From NCBI RefSeq assembly GCF_003259505.1, contig NZ_QLLK01000005.1:124001-188000 (forward strand): DNA of 64,000 nt, in the 5' to 3' direction. Both the position numbers and the translations under genes were made by a program. This DNA comes from Algoriphagus yeomjeoni. GTDB taxonomy: Bacteria; Bacteroidota; Bacteroidia; Cytophagales; Cyclobacteriaceae. Positions 9,704 through 17,023 of this stretch are shown here, piece after piece (the stretch's first letter is position 1; every line of letters begins with the position of its first letter). Below the pieces are notes generated by a model. That model saw nothing but the letters and a program-made list of their open reading frames with translations. It made no database searches and was not told the DNA's origin.

Positions 9704-10525
9704 ATGTCAGTACACTCTTCGGCAAACGTAAAACGTATCACCACGCACATTCTCCAAGAGATGAAAGATCGTGGTGAGAAGATTTCCATGCTCACATCTT
9801 ATGATTATTCCATGGCTAAAATCGTGGATTCTGCTGGGATAGATATCATCTTGGTTGGAGATTCAGCTTCCAATGTGATGGCAGGGCATGAGACTACCTT
9901 ACCGATTACTTTGGATCAGATGATCTATCATGCTTCTTCAGTCGTAAGAGCTGTGAGCAGATCTTTTATTGTAGTTGATATTCCTTTTGGAAGCTATCAA
10001 GGGAATAGTTCTGAAGCATTACGTTCGGCTATTCGGATCATGAAAGAATCCGGCGCACATGCTGTGAAAGTTGAGGGAGGATCTGAAATCAAGGAATCTG
10101 TTGCTAGAATATTAAGTGCTGGAGTTCCGGTCATGGGTCATTTGGGCTTGACTCCGCAGTCTATTTATAAATTCGGTACATACACAGTAAGAGCAAAAGA
10201 AGAGGCTGAAGCGACTAAGCTTTTAGAGGATGCAAAGCTTTTGGAAGAGTTAGGTTGCTTCGCAATTGTAGTGGAGAAAATCCCTGCTCATCTGGCTAAG
10301 AAAGTGGCTGAATCTGTTTCTATCCCTATTATTGGAATTGGAGCTGGAGGTGGAGTTGATGGACAAGTACTAGTGGTTCACGATATGCTCGGAATCACTC
10401 AGGAGTTTAAACCTCGTTTTTTAAGACAATATGCAGATCTTCAGGGAATAATGATGGAAGCTTTTGGTCAATACATCAAAGATGTGAAGAGCAAAGACTT
10501 TCCGAATGAGGGAGAGAGTTATTAA
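9704..10525 (+). CDS. panB: 3-methyl-2-oxobutanoate hydroxymethyltransferase
   Basis: Makes ketopantoate from 2-oxoisovalerate and methylene-tetrahydrofolate, the first committed step to pantothenate and CoA. The (beta/alpha)8 barrel is complete at 273 aa: the [13 protein letters not shown] opening, the metal and substrate segment [30 protein letters not shown], and [14 protein letters not shown] near the C-terminus. The gene starts four bases after the phosphoribosyltransferase stop codon, so they are probably translated from one message, which ends at the terminator just downstream. Confidence 0.96.
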   Translation: MSVHSSANVKRITTHILQEMKDRGEKISMLTSYDYSMAKIVDSAGIDIILVGDSASNVMAGHETTLPITLDQMIYHASSVVRAVSRSFIVVDIPFGSYQGNSSEALRSAIRIMKESGAHAVKVEGGSEIKESVARILSAGVPVMGHLGLTPQSIYKFGTYTVRAKEEAEATKLLEDAKLLEELGCFAIVVEKIPAHLAKKVAESVSIPIIGIGAGGGVDGQVLVVHDMLGITQEFKPRFLRQYADLQGIMMEAFGQYIKDVKSKDFPNEGESY

Positions 10526-10536
10526 AGCGTTAAAGC

Positions 10537-10569
10537 AAAAAAAGGTATATCAAGCGATATACCTTTTTT
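10537..10569 (+). terminator. Rho-independent terminator after panB
   Basis: A GGTATATC/GATATACC stem (extended by A/T pairs) with a 4-base loop is followed by a run of T, 11 bases after the panB stop codon. The A-run on the left also allows it to serve the convergent minus-strand gene. Confidence 0.8.
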
Positions 10570-10587
10570 CTTGACCAAACCTCTTCC

Positions 10588-11673
10588 TTAATCCTTTACC
10601 AGTTCCTTAAAATTGCTGATGCCGCTCCCGATCAGTTCTGAAATCGACCCTTTAGCAGATTTTACATAATTATCTTTGTTACAGGCAACATAGTGAGATG
10701 CTAAGTTTAGCTCTCCACCTGATACCATTACCAATTGCGGGTAGGCAGTTTTACTGAAGGTAGCAACTTCAGCAGAGGTCACCTCAACGAGTTTCGTTTC
10801 GGCAAAAATATCTTCGAAATAAACATCTCTTTTCAATCCCGTAGAAGAGTCAAATGCAGGAGAGCTGATCAAATGACCGGCCACAAAGCGTACTTGGGAT
10901 GCTAATCGGGCCGAAGTGGATGATTGGGTAAAACCCTTTGCAAACTTCCCAAGACTCATTTGCTCGTTATCTGTTGCACCTATAGCAGCAGCCATTCTTA
11001 AGTTAATATCAGCTTTCACTTTTGACGAGGCATAGTTTGCAAAACTGGTTGAACTCGCGTCCAAAGCCACAAAAGGAAAAATAAATGTAGCCTCAGCGAC
11101 ATAAGCATCCCCTAGGTCTTTTGAAAGCTTGGAACTTGTATCTGTAAAAGTCCCTTTCTCCCTTCCATCATTCGCAATTCCTTTGACCCAATAATCATAT
11201 CCTTGGGGAGTAACCATCACGAACCCTGTCGCTTGATCAGTAGAAGATGCTCCACCTTTGACTAATTCATATCCGCTATAGTAATCAGTTTTACCTGCCT
11301 CTTCCGCTGATATGATTTCGTAGCCATCGGCTTCGAGTTGAGCCGCAAAATCTGCATATGCTTCATCTACTATTTTTTGAAAATCCGGTATATCTACTCC
11401 GCTCAGCTGTACGCCCATGCTAGTCTTGGTGCCGGACACTGTAGTTGCTCTATTTGCACGATTATTTGTACTTCCCTTTGTACTTGCAGAGGCCTCTTCA
11501 AAAACTTCAAAGAGTACTCTGAATTTTTGAATATAAACTCGCTTAGGAGATTTTGAGGATTGCTTACCTCGGTGAAAGGAGTTTACATCATAATCTTTCG
11601 AGGAAATGTAAGGATCGGCGGGCTGAAGTATTCCTGCCAAAAAGAGAAGAATTGTTAGAAGTGTAATTTTCAT
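10588..11673 (-). CDS. Exported protein of unknown function
   Basis: I do not recognise this 361-aa protein. It starts with a clear Sec signal peptide (hydrophobic residues 3-16) and has no other obvious membrane segment. A basic patch near 30-45 (KQSSKSPKR) is followed by a low-complexity Ser/Thr/Asn/Ala-rich stretch (about 60-85). The rest alternates beta-rich stretches with an unusually high share of Ser, Ala and Thr and is poor in Cys. No lipobox, catalytic motif or repeat is visible. It is a single gene with its own upstream region of over 400 bp and probably encodes a periplasmic or surface protein. Confidence 0.75.
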   Translation of the reverse strand: MKITLLTILLFLAGILQPADPYISSKDYDVNSFHRGKQSSKSPKRVYIQKFRVLFEVFEEASASTKGSTNNRANRATTVSGTKTSMGVQLSGVDIPDFQKIVDEAYADFAAQLEADGYEIISAEEAGKTDYYSGYELVKGGASSTDQATGFVMVTPQGYDYWVKGIANDGREKGTFTDTSSKLSKDLGDAYVAEATFIFPFVALDASSTSFANYASSKVKADINLRMAAAIGATDNEQMSLGKFAKGFTQSSTSARLASQVRFVAGHLISSPAFDSSTGLKRDVYFEDIFAETKLVEVTSAEVATFSKTAYPQLVMVSGGELNLASHYVACNKDNYVKSAKGSISELIGSGISNFKELVKD

Positions 11674-12053
11674 GATTAGAGTTATTAGTAAAGACGGTTG
11701 TTTTTATCTGACTCCTCTAAATTAGATGATAGACATGGGATTTTTAAATATGAACTAATCGCTCTCTACACACAAGAATTGCTAAAAAACTATGTAAGTA
11801 TTTGAAAATCAAATTACTGTAAATTTTGGTATCCTTAAGGAGTCTGTTTGTTTGACTCCTAAATAGGGCATTTGTCGTATGAAAAAAATCGTCTAGCGAA
11901 ACCTTTTTTCTGTCAAAATACCTGAAAACTATCTAACTAATTTTTACCTGCTACTGGAAATAGCCAAGTTTTGAAAGTTGAAAAGCTACAATCTGAGCGC
12001 TTTTGGAGGTGAATACTGGAGTAATAAATTGAGCTAGAATTGACCCTATCAAC
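11674..12053. other. Intergenic region without a gene
   Basis: About 380 AT-rich bases between two minus-strand genes. No ORF with coding character, RNA gene or strong repeat was seen. The part next to 11674 must hold the promoter of the unknown exported protein, but no clear -33/-7 pair stood out. Confidence 0.5.
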
Positions 12054-12083
12054 ACAAAAAAAGACCGATGAAAACCGGTCTTT
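12054..12083 (-). terminator. Rho-independent terminator of the alpha-glucan operon
   Basis: Inverted repeat AAAGACCG/CGGTCTTT (12060-12067 with 12076-12083). Read on the minus strand it is followed by a run of seven T and lies about 25 bases after the GH57 stop codon. Confidence 0.8.
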
Positions 12084-12106
12084 CTATTATTATTTATCCT
12101 ACTACA

Positions 12107-13318
12107 TCAAGCGCTAGCTTCCTTTTCAGATATTTTTTCTTTTACTCTTATCATAAAGTCGCTTAGCACATTCATGTAATTGATGAATGCTTCATATGGC
12201 GAATCATAAGGGCTGAAATAGGCATGTATATCTCCGTCTGAAAAGAACTTGGTACACATATAGTAGAAGTGGTCACTTGTTTGCAAGTATGCCCAGTCAC
12301 GCTGAATATCATCGTCATCTAAACCTTTGACCAATTTTTCCATTTCGAAAAGCCTATCAAATGCTTCGTCTTGCAGGTCATTTCCCAACCATGCAGTCAA
12401 ATCACGCTCCTCATCTGCCCAAGAAATCGGTATAGGGACATGTATCTTTCCGACTGGTGAGATCTTCGCAGCTACCTCAGATGGGGTAGAAAAAGTAAAG
12501 TTAGTCTGGCTGAATACTGCGTCTGGAAGAGACTTCATGAATTCAAAAATTCCAGTTTCAGCCCATTGGTGTTCTCCAAACGTCTCATAGTCCATAAATA
12601 GATTAATAGTCTCTTCTTCCTCAGGGACATTCTTTATCCATTTCACAAATTTCTCAGTAGTAAGGGGGTAGTCATCCCAGCCTTTGTTTCCAAATCTAAA
12701 TGCGATATCATCTGAAAGCTGGAAGTTCTTAAGCAATACTTTCAGTTTTGGATCAATGCTATTTACGTATACATAATTTGGACTTTTCCATCCAAGTACG
12801 TGTTTCGCCCCTTCAGTTAAAATAGCCTCAAAACCCATTTCAGATACCATTGCGCCGATTTGATCTGAATATATAAGCTCTGTATTTCTAAACACTTTTG
12901 GCTTGTAACCATTGAAGAGGGTCTTAATTTTTTCTTGATGCTTTTTCACCATATTTTGAAACTCATCCTTGCTTTTCAAAGCTACTAGGCTGTGTGCATA
13001 AGTTTCATTGAGCAGTTCGCAATGACCAGTTGCCACTAGTTTTTGGAAGCTTTCCAACACATCGGGAGCATAAGCTTCTAACTGATCCAAAAACACACCA
13101 GACATAGAAAAGCTTACTTTGAAAGCTCCATTGTATTTGTTGATCATTTCCAGCAATAAAGCATTCATAGGCAAGTAGCATTTCTGTGCTACTTTTCTCA
13201 TGACACTACGATTGAGGAAATCGTCCCAATAATGATGATCGTCACCGATGTCAAAAAAACGATAAGGTTTCAGACGGTATGGCTGATGAACCTGGAAGTA
13301 AAAGCATAGGGTTCTCAT
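12107..13318 (-). CDS. Glycoside hydrolase family 57 alpha-amylase-like protein
   Basis: GH57 enzyme acting on alpha-glucans. The (beta/alpha)7 barrel starts with the family motif HQPYRL (residues 11-16). The nucleophile segment FRNTELIYSD holds Glu147, and MDYETFGEHQW holds the likely acid/base Asp243. At 403 aa it is a short intracellular form without signal peptide. It is the last gene of a tight minus-strand operon after a debranching enzyme and a GT4 transferase, overlapping the latter by 4 bp. This trio is typical of Bacteroidetes glycogen metabolism. Whether it hydrolyses or branches glucan cannot be decided from sequence. Confidence 0.9.
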   Translation of the reverse strand: MRTLCFYFQVHQPYRLKPYRFFDIGDDHHYWDDFLNRSVMRKVAQKCYLPMNALLLEMINKYNGAFKVSFSMSGVFLDQLEAYAPDVLESFQKLVATGHCELLNETYAHSLVALKSKDEFQNMVKKHQEKIKTLFNGYKPKVFRNTELIYSDQIGAMVSEMGFEAILTEGAKHVLGWKSPNYVYVNSIDPKLKVLLKNFQLSDDIAFRFGNKGWDDYPLTTEKFVKWIKNVPEEEETINLFMDYETFGEHQWAETGIFEFMKSLPDAVFSQTNFTFSTPSEVAAKISPVGKIHVPIPISWADEERDLTAWLGNDLQDEAFDRLFEMEKLVKGLDDDDIQRDWAYLQTSDHFYYMCTKFFSDGDIHAYFSPYDSPYEAFINYMNVLSDFMIRVKEKISEKEASA

Positions 13319-14601
13319 GGTTTCTTCGATAATGTTTTTTGGTACACAGTGACAAGTTTTTCAGCCACATGTTCCCATTTTAATTTTTTCAATTCTTCAG
13401 TTCCAAGCTCCTTGAACATTTTAGATATACCATCATAATGTAGCAAAGCAAAAATGGCATCTGCCATGGAGTCAATATCCCAAAAGTCAATTTTGATTGC
13501 ATTATTCAGGACCTCTGCCACGCCTGATTGCTTGGAGATAATTACAGGAGTATTGTGTCGAACAGCCTCTAGAGGAGAAATACCAAAGGGCTCCGATACT
13601 GAAGGCATCACATAGACATCTGAGATAGCATACATGTGATCTACATCGTCACCCTTTAGAAATCCTGTAAAATGGAACTTTGTGCCCATCCGGAGCTCGG
13701 CTACTCTATCAATCATTCGATTGAGTAAATCCCCGTTTCCGGCCATTACAAAGCGAACGTTAGGGTCGCGCTCGATGACTTTTTTTGCAGCTTCTACGAA
13801 ATATTCAGGGCCTTTTTGGAAGGTGATTCTTCCTAAGAAGGTTACGATTTTTTCAGGAACTTTCTTTTGGTAGCTGGATTTGATAATACTTGCATCCAGA
13901 ACCGCATTGTGTAGAACAGTTACCTTTTCGGCAGGAATGCCATATTTCTTAATGATAATGTTTTTGGTTAGCTGACTTACTGCCACGATATGATCTGCAG
14001 CTTCCATTCCTGCGCGCTCGATATCATATACCACTTGGTTGACAGATTCTCCAGACCTGTCAAATTCCGTAGCATGCACATGGGCTACCATAGGCTTTCC
14101 ACTGATTTCCTTTGCAGCAATTCCTGCGGGAAAAGATAGCCAGTCATGGGCATGAATGATCTCATGCTCCTTGTTTTTGGAAATATGGGCTGCTACTAAA
14201 GCATAGCGGGAAACTTCCATCATTAAGTCCTTGCCGTATTTTCCGCTAAACTCAAATTTGTTTGAAAATACACTTTCGTCCACATCAGTTCTGTCATGGA
14301 TTGCATAATCGGTGTATTTCTTGAATTCATCAGGGCCTAAGTAAGGGACTAAAAAACTGCTCACTTCTAAATAAGTGAGGTTTTTCCAGAATTTTTTAAA
14401 CCGTTTTTCACGGTAATCTATGGTAACATCACTTGCATTGACAAAATCTGCCAATGGCTCCTCGTCTCCCCAGAGTTTTGGTACAACAAAAATAATGTCT
14501 TGATGATGATGCGCCAATCCCTTGACTAAACCATAACAAGCCGTTCCTAGACCTCCAGAAATATGTGGTGGAAATTCCCACCCAAACATTAGCACCTTCA
14601 T
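13315..14601 (-). CDS. GT4-type glycosyltransferase, probable glycogen (alpha-glucan) synthase
   Basis: GT-B fold retaining transferase. The N-terminal domain opens with FGWEFPPHISGGLGT, a glycine-rich loop as in starch and glycogen synthases, and HAHDWLSFPAG lies near residue 150. The C-terminal domain has the nucleotide-sugar E-x7-E motif in SEPFGISPLEAV (about 325-336). No signal peptide is present. It sits between the debranching enzyme (10 bp upstream) and the GH57 gene (4-bp overlap), which supports alpha-1,4-glucan chain elongation over lipopolysaccharide or capsule work. Other GT4 activities remain possible. Confidence 0.87.
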   Translation of the reverse strand: MKVLMFGWEFPPHISGGLGTACYGLVKGLAHHHQDIIFVVPKLWGDEEPLADFVNASDVTIDYREKRFKKFWKNLTYLEVSSFLVPYLGPDEFKKYTDYAIHDRTDVDESVFSNKFEFSGKYGKDLMMEVSRYALVAAHISKNKEHEIIHAHDWLSFPAGIAAKEISGKPMVAHVHATEFDRSGESVNQVVYDIERAGMEAADHIVAVSQLTKNIIIKKYGIPAEKVTVLHNAVLDASIIKSSYQKKVPEKIVTFLGRITFQKGPEYFVEAAKKVIERDPNVRFVMAGNGDLLNRMIDRVAELRMGTKFHFTGFLKGDDVDHMYAISDVYVMPSVSEPFGISPLEAVRHNTPVIISKQSGVAEVLNNAIKIDFWDIDSMADAIFALLHYDGISKMFKELGTEELKKLKWEHVAEKLVTVYQKTLSKKP

Positions 14602-14611
14602 AAAAAGTCTT

Positions 14612-16528
14612 TTATATCTTTTTGACCAAATCCATCATTCTAAGCAATTCTGATACGCTCCACGCCTGTGATATCGCTCCTTTCGGACGATGCGGCGGGT
14701 CTCCATCGTAAATTTCTGCCACCGCCCCTACTCCATATTGAGTCATTACTCCATCAAAACCTTTTACGATTTTATTAATAAAATTAGCACTTGACTTCCC
14801 ATGTAGCCTAATGTATCCTTCTACAAAGTGGCCAAGAGGCCAAACCCAAACCGTACCATTGTGATAGGCTTGATCTCTGCTGATTTGGTCACCAAAGTAG
14901 TACCCTTTATAGGCTGGGTCATCCGGAGAAAGCGAGCGCATTCCTCTTGTCGTAAGAAGTTTTGATTTTGCCGTCTCAAGAACTGCGTCACATTTATCAT
15001 CACTAAGCATCACATAGGGCAGGGAGGTAGCGAAAATCATGTTTGGACGAATAGCCCAGTCCTTCTCTTCTCCATCAATATAATCTGCCAGATACCCATG
15101 TTCCTCAGACCAAAACTCCTTTTCAAAAGTATTACTGATTTTCGCAGCATGACTTGCTATGTCCTCATCACCAGTTAATTCATAGTAGAAACATAGTGCA
15201 TTATACCAAAGTGCTTGAATTTCTACTGGACAGCCAATCCTAGGAGTAACCGGCCCATCTGGGGTAACGGCATCCATCCAGGTAAGTGCCTTTCCTTCCT
15301 CGCCACCATATACAAGACCATTTTCTAAAACGTGAATATTGAAATCGGTACCATTAAGGTATCCCTCAATAATTCCTTTCATTTTACCTAAATAGCGATC
15401 TTTAATGGTCTTACTATCTCCGGTATACTTGATGTATTGCTGCAATGCCCAGAAGTACCAAAGTGGCGCATCTATAGAATTCATGTTCGTGGTGACCCCA
15501 CTTCCTACATTAGGAAAAAGTGGACCTTTCAAGTCGCGGGACATGGTATCCATGATATCTAGAAAAGTCTTACTATCACCAGTGGTGAGCGTAAGTCCTG
15601 GAGCGGCTACGAAAGTGTCTCTACCCCACCAGCCAAACCAAGGATATCCAGCAATGACTCTGGTGTCTCCATCCCGTTGTCGTAAAAATTGGCCTGCTGA
15701 ATTCTTCAGACAGTTTACAAAATTGCTTCTTGGAATTCTTCTTGCGATTTCTTTCTCAAAGGCATTTTGACGTGTTTTTGGATCCGCCTCTGTCAATCCT
15801 GCTGAGAATATAACAGATTCTCCTTTTTCTATTTCAAATTCAAAATACCCTGGTACATACAGGTCTTCTTGATAATCATATCCTCGCTCGCGCTCTAATA
15901 TATACTCGACATTGTAATACCAATCAGGTGCTGGTACAAACTCTACCTTCTTTGACACCTGCAAATAAAGGGGGTCGTACTTGTCATAAAGGTGGAAAAT
16001 TGCACCATTTGGTGCTCTCTTAAACTTCTTGTTGATATGCGTATTTGCCTTGCAAAGGTCGTGGTAACCTCTGAAAGCTAAAAATGGTTGAATCCGTATT
16101 TTTGTCGGTGAGTGAGCATCTAACAACGTATATCGAATCATCAATCGATCTCGGTTGGTGTCTAAGATCAGTTCTTTTTCCAATAGAACTCCACCGACCC
16201 GATAGGTCAGTTTCGGGATGGGCTCAGAATCGAAATCCTCTAAGTATTTATGACCCCTTGGAGAGTAATTTCCAGGGAATTTGCTGATTCCCAAGTTGAA
16301 GCTTGCACCATGCTGAATAACCGTTTCATGAACGGTAGATAACATTACATGGCTTTGGGAGTCGATTTTTGGTTGAGGGACTACTAATAACCCATGGTAT
16401 TTACGGGTGTTACAACAGATTATCGAAGTGCTAGTATATGCGCCTGAACGATTGGATCTGATGATCTCTCTCTCAAGAGAATAATTCAGATTAATTAGTT
16501 GTGTTTTATCGAAATGGATATAACTCAT
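14612..16528 (-). CDS. Glycogen debranching enzyme (amylo-alpha-1,6-glucosidase family)
   Basis: Cleaves alpha-1,6 branch points of glycogen-like glucans. The 638-aa protein has the bacterial GDE N-terminal beta domain (to about 260) followed by the (alpha/alpha)6 catalytic domain, with GYPWFGWWGRDTF (about 292-304), TWMDAVTPDGPVTPR and the final YHNGTVWVWPLGHF segment. The aspartates in GRD and TWMD match conserved positions of the family. No signal peptide is present, so it acts in the cytoplasm. It is the promoter-proximal gene of the operon that also encodes the GT4 transferase and GH57 protein. Confidence 0.92.
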   Translation of the reverse strand: MSYIHFDKTQLINLNYSLEREIIRSNRSGAYTSTSIICCNTRKYHGLLVVPQPKIDSQSHVMLSTVHETVIQHGASFNLGISKFPGNYSPRGHKYLEDFDSEPIPKLTYRVGGVLLEKELILDTNRDRLMIRYTLLDAHSPTKIRIQPFLAFRGYHDLCKANTHINKKFKRAPNGAIFHLYDKYDPLYLQVSKKVEFVPAPDWYYNVEYILERERGYDYQEDLYVPGYFEFEIEKGESVIFSAGLTEADPKTRQNAFEKEIARRIPRSNFVNCLKNSAGQFLRQRDGDTRVIAGYPWFGWWGRDTFVAAPGLTLTTGDSKTFLDIMDTMSRDLKGPLFPNVGSGVTTNMNSIDAPLWYFWALQQYIKYTGDSKTIKDRYLGKMKGIIEGYLNGTDFNIHVLENGLVYGGEEGKALTWMDAVTPDGPVTPRIGCPVEIQALWYNALCFYYELTGDEDIASHAAKISNTFEKEFWSEEHGYLADYIDGEEKDWAIRPNMIFATSLPYVMLSDDKCDAVLETAKSKLLTTRGMRSLSPDDPAYKGYYFGDQISRDQAYHNGTVWVWPLGHFVEGYIRLHGKSSANFINKIVKGFDGVMTQYGVGAVAEIYDGDPPHRPKGAISQAWSVSELLRMMDLVKKI

Positions 16529-16587
16529 GTGGGAAAAATTCTATGTTGTTAAAAATAGAGTTTTGATCCGACAAGAAAAATGAAATG

Positions 16588-16619
16588 CAAAAAAATAAAG
16601 GTTATGTTTCCATAACCTT
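16588..16619 (-). terminator. Rho-independent terminator
   Basis: A perfect 9-bp stem AAGGTTATG/CATAACCTT (16598-16606 with 16611-16619) with a TTTC loop. On the minus strand it is followed by a T-rich tract. It lies 19 bases after the stop of the 46-codon ORF at 16638-16778 and has no other obvious upstream gene to serve. Confidence 0.75.
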
Positions 16620-16637
16620 CTGTTTTTGTTGAAATAA

Positions 16638-16778
16638 TCAGGAGTGAATCGCTTCTTTTTGAATTTCTTCGAAATTTCTAAGCGATTCTTCAAATTTCAT
16701 CAAGTAGCTTTTTGCCATGCGAATATTGATGGGTTTTACCTGAGGAAATTTTGGCGAAGTTTTGAACAAAGTAAACAT
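16638..16778 (-). CDS. Possible 46-aa small protein
   Basis: A minus-strand ORF begins with ATG at 16778 and encodes 46 residues with a charged helical C-terminus (KFEESLRNFEEIQKEAIHS). The frame is open upstream of the ATG back to the tRNA terminator, adding about 25 possible codons but no strong start codon. It is bracketed by the tRNA-His terminator on one side and its own terminator on the other, which argues for a separate transcript. I do not recognise a family. It could instead be the tail of a decayed gene downstream of the tRNA. Confidence 0.4.
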   Translation of the reverse strand: MFTLFKTSPKFPQVKPINIRMAKSYLMKFEESLRNFEEIQKEAIHS

Positions 16779-16809
16779 CTGAAGTTGGTTTAGTTCTGGC
16801 GGTGAATTA

Positions 16810-16825
16810 TCAAATGCTGTGCCAA
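16810..16825 (-). promoter_or_regulatory. Sigma-54-like promoter sequence (weak candidate)
   Basis: On the minus strand TTGGCAC is followed after four bases by TTTGA, close to the -24/-12 consensus TGGCAC-N5-TTGC, but the most conserved GC of the -12 element is not kept. It lies 32-47 bases before the ATG of the 46-codon ORF, a suitable distance. Confidence 0.25.
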
Positions 16826-16844
16826 TAGAGGCTATATTAATTAG

Positions 16845-16871
16845 AAAAGCCCCTCAAAGTGAGGGGCTTTT
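16845..16871 (-). terminator. Rho-independent terminator of tRNA-His
   Basis: An 11-bp perfect stem (16845-16855 with 16861-16871) with a 5-base loop, G+C-rich core CCCCTC/GAGGGG and T-run on the minus strand, starting directly after the tRNA discriminator base. Confidence 0.85.
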
Positions 16872-16872
16872 G

Positions 16873-16946
16873 GGTGAAAGACCGGGTTCGAACCGGCGAC
16901 CTCTGGATCCACAAACCAGCGCTCTAACCAGCTGAGCTACAATCAC
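16873..16946 (-). tRNA. tRNA-His (anticodon GUG)
   Basis: Cloverleaf read on the minus strand. The D arm is GCTC/GAGC, the anticodon arm is CTGG/CCAG around loop TTGTGGA (anticodon GTG), the T arm has loop TTCGAAC, and the discriminator is C73 with a G at -1 (16947), the identity elements of tRNA-His. The CCA end is not encoded. The acceptor stem pairs 1-4 and 7 are good, but positions 5-68 and 6-67 would be U-U, and there is another U-U at 31-39. Confidence 0.9.
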
Positions 16947-16984
16947 CATTTAAACATTTGGACTGGTTTCTTCCAAACGGTCTG

Positions 16985-17015
16985 CAAAAGTAATAATTCG
17001 CTATTCTCTTTGCAA
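16985..17015 (-). promoter_or_regulatory. Bacteroidetes-type promoter of tRNA-His
   Basis: On the minus strand TTGC (17012-17015) is followed after exactly 19 bases by TACTTTTG (16985-16992), matching the -33 TTG and -7 TAnnTTTG elements of the primary sigma factor in this phylum. Transcription would start about 30 bases before the tRNA. It sits in the short gap behind the dihydroorotase gene. Confidence 0.6.
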
Positions 17016-17023
17016 GAGTCAGG

